Origin: Vallitalea maricola
GTDB taxonomy: Bacteria > Bacillota > Clostridia > Lachnospirales > Vallitaleaceae
Length of the DNA stretch: 64,000 nt
Direction of reading: 5' to 3'
Assembly: GCF_036985595.1 (NCBI RefSeq)
Contig: NZ_BTPU01000025.1
Location: 62,001-126,000 of the forward strand
Below, one piece after another: positions 25,424 to 34,341 of this stretch. The first letter of the stretch is position 1, and every line of letters starts with the position of its first letter. The notes below the pieces were generated by a model, which was not told the origin of the DNA, searched no databases, and saw only the letters and a program-made list of their open reading frames with translations. The translations under genes and the position numbers were made by a program.

Positions 25424-25456
25424 TTGTCCACATTATCCACAATGTTGTCAACAGGA
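25424..25456 (+). promoter_or_regulatory. DnaA-box module 1 (three boxes)
   Basis: Three sites sit in the same orientation: TTGTCCACA (25424-25432, one mismatch), TTATCCACA (25433-25441, perfect consensus) and TTGTCAACA (25445-25453, two mismatches), at offsets 0, 9 and 21. A reverse near-match TGTGGTTAG follows at 25461. The module starts directly after the murC stop codon. Confidence 0.8.
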
Positions 25457-25586
25457 AAGCTGTGGTTAGTTAATGGCTAAATAGTTTACATAATATCGGC
25501 TAGTTAACTCGAAATTATTTTTTCAACACTTGATTTTTAGATATTATTACAGAATTTTAACATATGTTAATAAGTTATGTAAAACT

Positions 25587-25619
25587 TTATCCACACTATC
25601 CACAAAGTTATCAACAGGT
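25587..25619 (+). promoter_or_regulatory. DnaA-box module 2 (three boxes)
   Basis: Three sites: TTATCCACA (25587-25595, perfect), CTATCCACA (25596-25604, one mismatch) and TTATCAACA (25608-25616, one mismatch). The offsets are again 0, 9 and 21, and the 33-bp module differs from module 1 at only a few bases. It starts 163 bp after module 1 across AT-rich DNA and lies about 140 bp before the likely promoter of the DnaD gene. Confidence 0.85.
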
Positions 25620-25754
25620 AAATGTTAATGTTTTGTTAAACAATATACTCCAAATGTTAAAAAAACTATCACTTTCAACATTTTTACAGTAAATTTTCTG
25701 ACATAATATAGAGTTTTCTGAAAATATTATTTACCACACAAATATAATTTTTTA

Positions 25755-25763
25755 TGTTATACT
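25755..25763 (+). promoter_or_regulatory. Extended -10 promoter of the dnaD-dnaC pair
   Basis: TGTTATACT fits TGnTATAmT and lies about 90 bases upstream of the DnaD-like gene. No strong -35 is visible, which leaves room for an activator or for DnaA bound upstream. Confidence 0.45.
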
Positions 25764-25852
25764 AAGAGCGATTTATATATTAATGAACTTAATTAAGTTA
25801 AATAACCAAAGCTTAGTTTACATAAAATGTTGTCGGAAGGAAGATTTGTTTT

Positions 25853-26929
25853 ATGAGTATGATTACTATTTATCCACAAAATATTAATCAATTTACCTTG
25901 ATACCAAATAAATTTATTGATAAATTCTTATCAAACTCTAATGGAGATTTCGTGAGAGTGTATTTATTGATTATCAGATATGCATCAAAAAATATACAAT
26001 CACTATCAATGTTAGACGTAGCTGATAAACTTCATCTAACTGAAACAGATGTCATGAGGGCTATAGGGTATTGGGAATCAGCCAATGTAATGACAATAGA
26101 ATATGATGATAAAAAAGTTATTAGGTCAATAAAATTCAATGACCTTACTAATATAGATACTGTAGATGCCATTGTGGATACACAGAAAGAAACTGCTGCT
26201 ACAGCAAAGCAGTTAGATGCTAGAATCAATATCTCATCAAAACCTCAATATAAAATTGATGAGATTACATCTTTTATGAGTAGACAAAATTATAAGCAAC
26301 TGATTTACATAACTCAGAAGTATCTTGGTAAAATGTTGACTCAACAGGACATCAACACTTTAATCGGTTTCAATGATTGGCTGGGCCTTCCTTTTGAAGT
26401 TATTGAACTTCTCATAGAGTATTGTGTTTCCAACAACCATAGAAATATGAGTTATATTGAAAAAGTAGCAATCAACTGGGCAGATGAAGGTATCAATACA
26501 ATTGCAAAAGCAGAAAATAGAATTGAGACTTTTAATAATAGTTATTTTAAAATCATGAAATCCCTTGGTATTGGTGATAGGAATCCTACTCCAAAACAAA
26601 TTACATATATGAAGAAATGGTTAAATGATTATGATCTTTCTATAGAAATTATTATAGAGGCATGTAATAGAACAATGGAAACAATTCATCAGCCTCAGTT
26701 TAGTTATATTGATGCTATAATTAATAACTGGCATAAGAACAACGTAAAGACCCTTAAAAATGTTAATGAGCTTGATGAAAAACACCAGTTAAAATCTAAT
26801 ACCAAGAAAACTGACAGTACTAAGAACCAATCTAAGTTTATTAATTATGACCAACGTACATATAATTTCGATGAATTAGAGAAAAAAGCTATGGAATTAC
26901 TCATTAAAGAAACAGATGGAAGCTACTAA
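25853..26929 (+). CDS. DnaD-domain replication initiation protein
   Basis: Proteins of the DnaB/DnaD superfamily of low-GC Firmicutes remodel DNA and help load the helicase at origins and restart sites. The 358-residue product has an N-terminal winged-helix domain (about 1-100) with LTETDVMRAIGYWESANV, then two DnaD C-terminal (DDBH2) domains, each ending in the hallmark YxxxIxxxW: YIEKVAINW and YIDAIINNW. The tail is polar and probably disordered. GGAAGGAAG precedes the ATG. The helicase-loader gene follows after 47 bases, as dnaI follows dnaB in Bacillus. The DnaA-box modules lie upstream. Confidence 0.92.
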   Translation: MSMITIYPQNINQFTLIPNKFIDKFLSNSNGDFVRVYLLIIRYASKNIQSLSMLDVADKLHLTETDVMRAIGYWESANVMTIEYDDKKVIRSIKFNDLTNIDTVDAIVDTQKETAATAKQLDARINISSKPQYKIDEITSFMSRQNYKQLIYITQKYLGKMLTQQDINTLIGFNDWLGLPFEVIELLIEYCVSNNHRNMSYIEKVAINWADEGINTIAKAENRIETFNNSYFKIMKSLGIGDRNPTPKQITYMKKWLNDYDLSIEIIIEACNRTMETIHQPQFSYIDAIINNWHKNNVKTLKNVNELDEKHQLKSNTKKTDSTKNQSKFINYDQRTYNFDELEKKAMELLIKETDGSY

Positions 26930-26976
26930 TAAAACACTACTTAAATCGTTATTAAAAGAAAGGAAGAGCTAATATT

Positions 26977-27966
26977 ATGAATCTAAAACGTTCTCAATAT
27001 AAGTTAATCATGCAAAATTATGAAAAGAAACAGCTTAGTATCAAGCATGAAATTACTAAAAGAAAAGAAGAAATCTACAATAGAATACCTCTTATAAAAG
27101 TTTTAGATGATGAGATAGCTTCTAATAGTGTTAATACTACATATTATATTATTGAGCATCCAGATGAGGCAGAAAAAAAAATTGAAGAACTCCAAGAAAG
27201 TAATTTTATTCTATCAGGAAAGAAAATACGTTTATTGCTAGATCATGGATATCCAGAAGATTATCTACAACCGAAATATGATTGCAATCTCTGTAAAGAT
27301 ACAGGTTATATCGGTAATGAAAAATGTATCTGCCTGAAGCAAGCCATGATTGATATTGCTTATGAACAATCTAATATTAAAAATATTATTGAAGAAGAAA
27401 ATTTCAGTACATTTTCTTTTAACTATTATTCAGATAAGATAGATTCAAGATTCAACTTGTCACCATTAGAAAATATACGTAAAATATATGGAAAATGCAA
27501 GAAATTCGTTAATCACTTTGATAGTGAATTTACAAATATCATTTTGTTTGGACAAGCTGGTCTTGGTAAGACTTTTTTATGTAACTGTATAGCAAAAGCA
27601 TTATTGGATAGTTCCCATACAGTAATTTATTTGACATCATTTGGACTGTTTAAGTTATTTGAGGATTATAAGTTCAATAATGGTGATGAAAAAGTTCCTG
27701 AAGAACAGATTGAATCAATTTTTGATTGTGATTTGTTAATAATTGATGATCTAGGAACTGAATTCAATAATCGTTTTACAGGAGTTGAGTTATTCAATTG
27801 CCTTAATACAAGATTATTGAATAAGAAATCAACATTGATATCCACTAACTTATCACCAACTGATTGGTCAAAACAATACTCAGACAGGATTGTATCCCGT
27901 ATATTCGGTAACTATGAACCCCTTAAAATCTTTGGTTCAGATATAAGATTAAAGAAATATCAATAA
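26977..27966 (+). CDS. DnaC/DnaI-type helicase loader ATPase
   Basis: This AAA+ protein is of the family that loads the replicative helicase. In its 329 residues it has an N-terminal helical part, a zinc-like cluster CNLCKDTG...CIC (Cys103, 106, 117, 119), Walker A FGQAGLGKT (192-199), Walker B LLIIDDLG (253-260) and a sensor-like STNLSP. Bacillus DnaI also has a Cys cluster before the ATPase. It forms an operon with the DnaD-type gene and ends the plus-strand run, followed by tRNA-Arg. GAAAGGAAGAG precedes the ATG. Confidence 0.93.
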   Translation: MNLKRSQYKLIMQNYEKKQLSIKHEITKRKEEIYNRIPLIKVLDDEIASNSVNTTYYIIEHPDEAEKKIEELQESNFILSGKKIRLLLDHGYPEDYLQPKYDCNLCKDTGYIGNEKCICLKQAMIDIAYEQSNIKNIIEEENFSTFSFNYYSDKIDSRFNLSPLENIRKIYGKCKKFVNHFDSEFTNIILFGQAGLGKTFLCNCIAKALLDSSHTVIYLTSFGLFKLFEDYKFNNGDEKVPEEQIESIFDCDLLIIDDLGTEFNNRFTGVELFNCLNTRLLNKKSTLISTNLSPTDWSKQYSDRIVSRIFGNYEPLKIFGSDIRLKKYQ

Positions 27967-28005
27967 TGTTAATAATACATAGAGTTTTTATATACGATAT
28001 ACATA

Positions 28006-28033
28006 TTGACTATTGTGATTTTAGTGATATAAT
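28006..28033 (+). promoter_or_regulatory. Promoter of tRNA-Arg
   Basis: TTGACT (28006-28011) and TATAAT (28028-28033), 16 bp apart, lie about 37 bases before the tRNA. Confidence 0.7.
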
Positions 28034-28069
28034 AGGTTAGGTAAAAAACTTAATAGTGGTTTACAATAC

Positions 28070-28143
28070 GCACGTGTGGCTCAATTGGATAGAGCATCCG
28101 GCTTCGGACCGGAGGGTTGTGGGTTCGAGTCCTACCACGTGCG
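28070..28143 (+). tRNA. tRNA-Arg (anticodon TCG)
   Basis: A full cloverleaf is visible: acceptor GCACGTG/CACGTGC with discriminator G, D stem GCTC/GAGC, anticodon stem TCCGG/CCGGA with loop CTTCGGA (anticodon TCG, reading CGA-type arginine codons), and T stem GTGGG/CCTAC with loop TTCGAGT. The CCA end is not encoded. It has its own promoter. Confidence 0.95.
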
Positions 28144-28169
28144 TTATAAATTGGGTAAAATACTTTTAT

Positions 28170-28379
28170 CTATTCTTCATAACTAATATTTTGCAATATT
28201 TTATTAATGTACTTATAATCTAGATGTCTTAATAGCTGTATACTTGTAATAAGATATTTTTTATCCTCAGGAGTAATAAATGGATTATCAAAGTAAACTT
28301 TAATTTTTGCTATAAAGTCATTACAACATTCCACAAATGCTATCATTTTTTCAAGTTCTTCTACTGAATCTGATTCCAT
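28170..28379 (-). CDS. Small hypothetical protein
   Basis: I do not recognise this 69-residue protein. It is acidic and mostly helical by eye, with two Cys next to each other (VECCND) and no signal or membrane segment. A good TTAGGAGTG site 7 bases before the ATG supports that it is translated. It lies alone between tRNA-Arg and the yhaN terminator on the opposite strand to both the tRNA and dnaC. Confidence 0.55.
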   Translation of the reverse strand: MESDSVEELEKMIAFVECCNDFIAKIKVYFDNPFITPEDKKYLITSIQLLRHLDYKYINKILQNISYEE

Positions 28380-28390
28380 AATTAATCACT

Positions 28391-28543
28391 CCTAAATTAT
28401 AATTGCTTTATTACTCTCGTTTAATAATAGTTATTTAGAAACATACTTTGAGCTTTTACCACAAAATGAAAAATGGAAATTGATAGGTCAAGTCCAATAT
28501 ATTTCAGAACAGATAATTAAAAAAACACCTACAATAAAATAGC
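28391..28543 (+). pseudogene. Possible gene remnant
   Basis: A 50-codon plus-strand reading frame without an ATG runs to a TAG at about 28543. Its C-terminal part (EKWKLIGQVQYISEQIIKK) looks protein-like, but there is no ribosome site and no upstream gene body. It may be the end of a deleted gene. Chance is possible in such AT-rich DNA. Confidence 0.25.
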
Positions 28544-28570
28544 TAACTTTAATAACAATAAAACATAAAA

Positions 28571-28603
28571 AACAGGGTAATTGGTTATATCCTTTACCCT
28601 GCT
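28571..28603 (-). terminator. Terminator after yhaN
   Basis: A perfect 8-bp stem (CAGGGTAA, 28573-28580, with TTACCCTG, 28594-28601) is followed by a run of T on the minus strand. Confidence 0.85.
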
Positions 28604-28630
28604 TCTATAACAAAAATCATCATTATCAAA

Positions 28631-31357
28631 TTACAATGCTATATAGTTAAACTCCACATTAAGCCCCTTCAATATTTCTTCCTCTCTCCTATGACAAGAT
28701 AATATAATTATCTGTCTATCTAGATTCCCTAGGGTTTCCATGACCATCTTTAATCTATCATTATCGTATTGGACAAAGCAATCATCTAATATAAGTGGTA
28801 ATGATTTATCATCTTTAATAATATCAATAAGTCCTAGCCTCAATCCAAAATACATCTGGTCAATGGTTCCTTTACTTAAAGAATCTATAGAGATTAATTC
28901 ATGATTTTCAGGTTCATATGTAAGAATCTCCATATTAGGATTAATCTTGATATCAGTATATTTTTTATTGGTGATGTTACTGATTATATTAGAAACTTTT
29001 TCGTTGAGTTTTGGGGCAAAGTTATTCTGTATATCTCTAGATATATTCTCAATAGCATCTCTTGCCATTGTGAGAGCCTTAATTTTCTTATCATAATCAG
29101 ATTTTATATTCAATTTATTGGATATGTCCTCTTCAATATCTACTATAGGTCTAACATCTTTTTGTAAATTAGCTATTTTAGTCTCATAAGAAGTTATATC
29201 TTTGCTAATATGCAAAATATCGTTTACAAGGCTATCCTGCTCTAATAATAGTTCTTCTTTAGATTTATCAGTTGTCATTTGTACCCGATCATACTTTGTC
29301 AACTTTTGCTCCAACTCTTCTAAAGTATTATCCCCAAGCAATCTACTTAACAATTCTTTTTTATTATTGATATTACTTATCATGTTATGATATAGATATT
29401 TCTTATCTTTTACTTGTTGCAATCCTTTTTCATCTTGAACATTATACCTATCAGCTACCTCTTTGATCTCTTTATTCAACGTAGATATTTGCTCACTAAT
29501 GCTATTATATTTTGCTAATCTGTTATTTTTATCTTCATTTTTATGATTAATGTTTTTCTTAGTATCTTTAAAAATCTCATATTTTTCTTTTACTAAGTTA
29601 ATGTTATTTATATCTAGGTTCTTAGTATCCAATAATAGGTTTACATAATATGTTAACCTTTCTTCTTTTTGCTTCTTTTCAAGTTCTAATTTTTCTAGGT
29701 CACTAATAGCCTTTGTATATCTTTTCTTATTATCTTCATGAATTACATTAATATGAATTACTTTATCTTTTAGTTTCCTTAACTCAATAAGTTCTGTACA
29801 CCTATGTTTCTTTAATATTTCATTTTGCTTTTGTACAATTTCATCTAGTTTATTTTGTTTTTTTCCTTCTGCTGATTTGATCTTATTGATTTCATTAACC
29901 AGAATATCTAATTTGACTTTATTTTTTCTATAACCCATTGTAGTATATATAGATACGCCAGCAAACACAACAGATACAGCTATAACTATTATTTGAGAAG
30001 ATATGATACCACTTACCAAAAGACCAATAAAAATTAAAAATGATACTGAAGATATTAATTTACCATGTTTTTGATTAGCCAGCATATCTTGATATTTTTG
30101 TTCTTTTAATTCAGTTTCCACTGATTTGCTGTATTTTATCTCTTTTCGTTCTTCTTCCAGTCTAGTATATTCATATTCATCTTCTATAACACCATTATTT
30201 TCGTTTTCGCTATTTAACTTTATCTTAAGTTCCCTTATCAGGTCTTTTAATTCATTATATTTTTTCACCATATCATTATAGATATTATACTGTGAAGCTA
30301 TACTGTCAATATCATTCAAATCTTCATCTTCTAACACCTTGACTTGATTATATATCTCATATTGTTTTTTTAGATAGTCCTCTATGTCTGTTAGTTCTGA
30401 TTTTAATTCATCATACTGCATTTTACATGATTCTAGATTGTTAAGTTTCTTGATAGCCTCATCTATAAGTTCTATATCAGCATCTTTGAACTGTTCTATA
30501 TCTTTTAGTTCAGAAGTTTTATTATCTATATATTCTTTTAGCCTTAATCCTTCTTCATAGGCTTTTTTAACTTCCTCTTTACTGAGATAATCAAGTAATT
30601 CTTCATTATCCTTTTTTCTATTTTCCATTTCCTTTAAGTTATTATTGACGTTATTCAATTCTTCTTGTTTTTCTAGAACCTTTTGCCATGTTTTTTCAGC
30701 TTCAGTTTTTTCTTTTTTCAGTTTTGTTATTTCTTCGGTAAGTTTCCCATAAGGGGTTGTCTTTTTTCTGCCAGCAGTACCTATTTCATCTAACTTCTTG
30801 TTTAATTTTTCGATGACATTCCTTACTGATATCTCTTCATCCTTACTTTCACCTAGATTGATAAGGCTGTCTTTCACTTCTTTCACCAGTTCGTCAGAGG
30901 TTTTGCTGCTAAGCTGACCGATACTGATTGTATTATTGAAGGTTGATTTGTTGATACCTATATGTCTAGAGGCTGGTTGATATAATTTGGTAGCACTATC
31001 ATACTCAAATTTTTCGGTAATATTTTCTCCAGTACCATTATCAAAGATCTCTACCTTATCGTTACGTTTCATGAAGTTTCTCTCGATGCGGTATTCTTTT
31101 TCAAGATGTTTATAAACCAATATTCCTTTATACTTATTACTATTATTCCATGGCAAGAAACGATCATAATCAGGTGTGAACTGCTTATTCTTTCTATAAG
31201 GCTTGTAGAAACCGTATAACATGCCTTCAATGAATTTATGTATAGTAGATTTACCAGCTTCATTATCACCATAAATAACATTTATACCATCTGTTAATTT
31301 AATCTCTTTATCTTGGTATTTTCCAAAACTTATTATATCCATTTTATCTATGTACAA
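28631..31357 (-). CDS. yhaN: SbcC/YhaN-like AAA ATPase
   Basis: This is an SMC/Rad50-like ATPase expected to work with the adjacent nuclease. Over 908 residues it has an N-terminal Walker A (GDNEAGKSTIHKF), long coiled coils, a central hydrophobic hairpin (two helices, near 445-490) and a C-terminal ABC half with the signature region SLSKGTIDQMYFGLRLG and Walker B LPLILDDCF. The membrane hairpin in the coiled coil distinguishes the Bacillus YhaN type from true SbcC. The start is a TTG behind AAGGTGA, one base after the yhaO stop, so the genes are coupled. A role in DNA-end processing is inferred from the family. Confidence 0.88.
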   Translation of the reverse strand: MYIDKMDIISFGKYQDKEIKLTDGINVIYGDNEAGKSTIHKFIEGMLYGFYKPYRKNKQFTPDYDRFLPWNNSNKYKGILVYKHLEKEYRIERNFMKRNDKVEIFDNGTGENITEKFEYDSATKLYQPASRHIGINKSTFNNTISIGQLSSKTSDELVKEVKDSLINLGESKDEEISVRNVIEKLNKKLDEIGTAGRKKTTPYGKLTEEITKLKKEKTEAEKTWQKVLEKQEELNNVNNNLKEMENRKKDNEELLDYLSKEEVKKAYEEGLRLKEYIDNKTSELKDIEQFKDADIELIDEAIKKLNNLESCKMQYDELKSELTDIEDYLKKQYEIYNQVKVLEDEDLNDIDSIASQYNIYNDMVKKYNELKDLIRELKIKLNSENENNGVIEDEYEYTRLEEERKEIKYSKSVETELKEQKYQDMLANQKHGKLISSVSFLIFIGLLVSGIISSQIIVIAVSVVFAGVSIYTTMGYRKNKVKLDILVNEINKIKSAEGKKQNKLDEIVQKQNEILKKHRCTELIELRKLKDKVIHINVIHEDNKKRYTKAISDLEKLELEKKQKEERLTYYVNLLLDTKNLDINNINLVKEKYEIFKDTKKNINHKNEDKNNRLAKYNSISEQISTLNKEIKEVADRYNVQDEKGLQQVKDKKYLYHNMISNINNKKELLSRLLGDNTLEELEQKLTKYDRVQMTTDKSKEELLLEQDSLVNDILHISKDITSYETKIANLQKDVRPIVDIEEDISNKLNIKSDYDKKIKALTMARDAIENISRDIQNNFAPKLNEKVSNIISNITNKKYTDIKINPNMEILTYEPENHELISIDSLSKGTIDQMYFGLRLGLIDIIKDDKSLPLILDDCFVQYDNDRLKMVMETLGNLDRQIIILSCHRREEEILKGLNVEFNYIAL

Positions 31358-31358
31358 A

Positions 31359-32450
31359 TCAGTTCACCTTCTCACTTAGTAACGCTTCAATACCTTCATA
31401 TAAAGCCAATTTTGATATTTCATCTTGGATATTCTGTCTTTCCATGTATTCAATGTATTTCCCTATAACATTATTTTCGTTTTCTTGTCTTAATTTATCA
31501 AGGTCATAATCAGGTGTAGTGGTATCAATAATCTCAGCATATATTACGTATTCTTCTACTCTTTCTTTTATGTACTGTGTATCAAACAATATATCCTTAT
31601 CCCTTATGCCCTTCAAATTGAATCTATATAGGTTCTTGAAATCATAGTCACTAACTATGATTCTGATATTCTCTATTATATCTTCAATTGTCATATCATC
31701 TTCCACTGTAACATCCACCCCCACAAATTGTCTTTTGGAAAAAGGCAGGAAGTCAACATCTATTTTATCTTTGCTTATGCTGCCTTCTATAATTCCATGA
31801 ACTCCTGTTTCGCCAAAATCAAGAGGTTCAGGACTTCCACAATAAGCGATATCAGGTTGTATAAAATTATGTTTATGTATATGTCCAAGAGCCACATAAT
31901 CAAAGTTTTTACTTTTTAGATTATCCTTGTCTATAGGCAGATAATTGGATTTTTGATATATATCTCCATGGGCTAATAATATATTGATACGGTCGCTATT
32001 CTCAACTTCTATATCATTAAAAAGATTATCTTTTATCTCCTTCTTATTCCAACTTAATCCGTATATATCAACATTCAATTCTTCAAATGTAATTTTCTCA
32101 GTATATGTATTCATTATATAAACATTGTGTGACCAATCTATTAGGTTATAATATGATTTGTCATTTATTATGGGGTCGTGATTACCAGCAATCATTATTA
32201 TTTTTGTAGAACTAATTTTACTGAAGCTATTATTGATTTCTTTTAGTTCTCCTATGGTAATGTATTCGTCTTCGAATAAATCTCCACTTATGAGTAATAA
32301 ATCAGCTTGTATTTCTCCTGCTCTTGAAACTATATTCATAAAAGTTTCTTTTATCTCGTTTCTACGCTTTCTAGCAAATTCACTAGAGAAGCTAGCACTT
32401 TTGAATTCCATACCAATATGTACATCACCTGTATGAATAAACTTTATCAT
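31359..32450 (-). CDS. yhaO: SbcD/YhaO-like metallophosphoesterase nuclease
   Basis: This is a Mre11/SbcD-type phosphoesterase. The 363-residue product shows the calcineurin-like motifs in order: HTGDVHIG, ISGDLFEDE, AGNHDP, LLAHGDIY and ALGHIHKH, which supply the two-metal site. A C-terminal capping domain follows (about 240-363). Such proteins are DNA exo/endonucleases that act in a complex with the Rad50-like partner encoded immediately downstream. The start ATG has GAAAGGGGAACGG upstream. Confidence 0.92.
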   Translation of the reverse strand: MIKFIHTGDVHIGMEFKSASFSSEFARKRRNEIKETFMNIVSRAGEIQADLLLISGDLFEDEYITIGELKEINNSFSKISSTKIIMIAGNHDPIINDKSYYNLIDWSHNVYIMNTYTEKITFEELNVDIYGLSWNKKEIKDNLFNDIEVENSDRINILLAHGDIYQKSNYLPIDKDNLKSKNFDYVALGHIHKHNFIQPDIAYCGSPEPLDFGETGVHGIIEGSISKDKIDVDFLPFSKRQFVGVDVTVEDDMTIEDIIENIRIIVSDYDFKNLYRFNLKGIRDKDILFDTQYIKERVEEYVIYAEIIDTTTPDYDLDKLRQENENNVIGKYIEYMERQNIQDEISKLALYEGIEALLSEKVN

Positions 32451-32561
32451 ATACCCGTTCCCCTTTCTAACATTATTTTACTTTATATTAATTACTTAGT
32501 CACGTAAAACTTTCCTGTAAAATACAAGAAAAAGTAATTATGCTCTATTATTGTCTATAAA

Positions 32562-32587
32562 AAAAGAGAGTTCAATCACTCCCTTAA
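32562..32587 (-). terminator. Terminator after pfk
   Basis: A 7-bp stem with one G-T pair (32565-32571 with 32578-32584) runs into seven T on the minus strand, overlapping the pfk stop codon. Confidence 0.8.
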
Positions 32588-33657
32588 TCTCCAAAACTCG
32601 CCCCAACCAATTTACCAGTACTTATTAGCAGATTATCTTTCTCAACTAGTTTCAACTTACCTGCTATTTCTTTTAAAGGTGTTGCCCATAATTTATTATT
32701 GACAACTGAAACTGTTTTTCCATAGTCTTTGTTGGCTATCATCTCAGCTGCATATGCACCAAGCTTTGTTGCCAATATTCTATCATATGGTGAAGGTGAA
32801 CCTCCTCTTTGTTGATGTCCTGGTATAGTTACTCTTGTTTCTAGACCCAAGGCTTCATTAATCTGTTTAGCCAATCTATAGGATACTGATGGGTATTTCA
32901 TTTTTTCTCTTAATTTTTTCAGCTCTTTTTTCTTCATATTTGATTCTTCGACTGAAAGTGCTCCTTCTGACACAGCTAATATAGAAAAGTTTTTACCTGA
33001 AGAATGTCTTTTGTCCAAGGAAGCTATCACTTTATTAATATCATAAGGGATTTCAGGAATCAAAATTACATCTGCTCCACCAGCAACCCCTGCGTGTAAT
33101 GTCAACCAACCTGCCTTATGACCCATTAATTCAACCAACATAACTCTATCATGAGAATCTGCTGTTGTATGAATACGGTCGATTACTTCAGTTGCGATAT
33201 CTACTGCACTATGGAATCCAAAAGTTATATCTGTACCCCATATATCGTTATCAATAGTCTTTGGTAGAGCTATTACATTAAGCCCTTCTTCCCTAAGGAG
33301 ATTAGCGTTTTTATGTGTTCCATTACCTCCAAGTGTCACTAAGCAGTCTAACTTCATTTTCTCATAATTATTTACCATATTTTTTACTTTATCGATATTG
33401 TCTTCTTCAATTTTTCTCATTTTCTTGAATGGAGTTCTGGATGTACCAAGTATTGTTCCTCCTCTAACAAGTATTCCAGAGAAATCCCTTGGAGTCAACA
33501 CTTGATAATTACAATGTATTAAGCCTTTAAAACCGTCTTTTATACCAATTATCTCACAATCGATCATACCATAAGAAGCTCTTGCTACACCTCTAATTGC
33601 TGCATTCAAACCTGGACAGTCTCCCCCACTTGTTACAATTCCAATCCTTTGTTTCAT
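32584..33657 (-). CDS. pfkA: 6-phosphofructokinase (mixed group)
   Basis: It phosphorylates fructose 6-phosphate in glycolysis. The 357-residue protein has TSGGDCPGLNAAIRG, GTSR, the donor site LGGNGTHKNA (112-113 are Asn-Gly) and PKTIDNDIWGTD. Classical ATP enzymes have GGDGS and GTIDND; PPi enzymes have GGDD and KTIDND. This one mixes Gly (ATP-like) with Lys133 (PPi-like) and has Asn where the metal-contacting Asp usually is, so the donor (ATP or PPi) cannot be fixed from sequence. The ATG at 33657 has GGAGTGG 5 bases upstream; a GTG three codons earlier is less likely. Single-gene unit. Confidence 0.92.
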   Translation of the reverse strand: MKQRIGIVTSGGDCPGLNAAIRGVARASYGMIDCEIIGIKDGFKGLIHCNYQVLTPRDFSGILVRGGTILGTSRTPFKKMRKIEEDNIDKVKNMVNNYEKMKLDCLVTLGGNGTHKNANLLREEGLNVIALPKTIDNDIWGTDITFGFHSAVDIATEVIDRIHTTADSHDRVMLVELMGHKAGWLTLHAGVAGGADVILIPEIPYDINKVIASLDKRHSSGKNFSILAVSEGALSVEESNMKKKELKKLREKMKYPSVSYRLAKQINEALGLETRVTIPGHQQRGGSPSPYDRILATKLGAYAAEMIANKDYGKTVSVVNNKLWATPLKEIAGKLKLVEKDNLLISTGKLVGASFGD

Positions 33658-33813
33658 CAAAACCACTCCGTTATTTTATTTTGTATTAAAAATTATCAAA
33701 TTCAACTTATATACTTAATGTAATATATATTATCACCTAAAATATATATTTACATTCAAGAAAAGTGACTAGGTTGCATTATTTCAGTAGAGACTATGTT
33801 TTGATTATTGTAC

Positions 33814-34341
33814 TCAAAGATATTTTTTTAATCTTGGTTTTATTCTATTTGCGTATACGTGGAGAAAATATCCTAAGAAGTAATCATATGCGATAAAGAA
33901 TACTTCTGCTGCTAAAACGACCCACCATGTTACATTGAAGGGTAAAACTGATACAAACTGCTTTATAACAAAGTAATAAACTACTAATACCATATTGAAA
34001 TATACTATCTTCAATACGACTTCTATGATGACTGATAAGTTTTTACGGTTTATTAATATTTCAATTAAGTATTTGACTATACTATATAGCCCAAAAAACG
34101 CAATATATGTTATGATCTGTATCTTATCAGGTACTAATATAAGTGCAAGTAGACTGGATGCTATATAAAAACTTACACCATTGGCTAAATTGAATTCAAT
34201 GATTACTACACCTATTAAAATAGCTGCTAGTGCAAATATAATTATTGTATTACTGACAAATATTGTACTTGACAACAATATAATCTGATTAATTGCCAAT
34301 AATATTCCTAAGTATGCTAATCTCTTTGTTTTTAACAACAT
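33814..34341 (-). CDS. Unknown membrane protein linked to J protein
   Basis: I recognise no named family. The 175-residue protein has about five hydrophobic helices (about 10-30, 35-55, 58-75, 80-100, 110-155) and a basic end (ANRIKPRLKKY). The ATG at 34341 is chosen because GGAGGGG lies 9 bases before it; the gene then overlaps the end of the J-protein gene by 10 bases. It is the third gene of the DUF5685/J-protein unit, so a joint function at the membrane is inferred. No enzyme motif is seen. Confidence 0.75.
   Translation of the reverse strand: MLLKTKRLAYLGILLAINQIILLSSTIFVSNTIIIFALAAILIGVVIIEFNLANGVSFYIASSLLALILVPDKIQIITYIAFFGLYSIVKYLIEILINRKNLSVIIEVVLKIVYFNMVLVVYYFVIKQFVSVLPFNVTWWVVLAAEVFFIAYDYFLGYFLHVYANRIKPRLKKYL

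Noticed and set aside
25424..25852. Chromosomal replication origin (oriC)
   Set aside because: The DnaA boxes are good, but dnaA and dnaN are absent, the main gene direction does not reverse here, and I found no convincing DnaA-trio repeat. Recorded as DnaA modules only.
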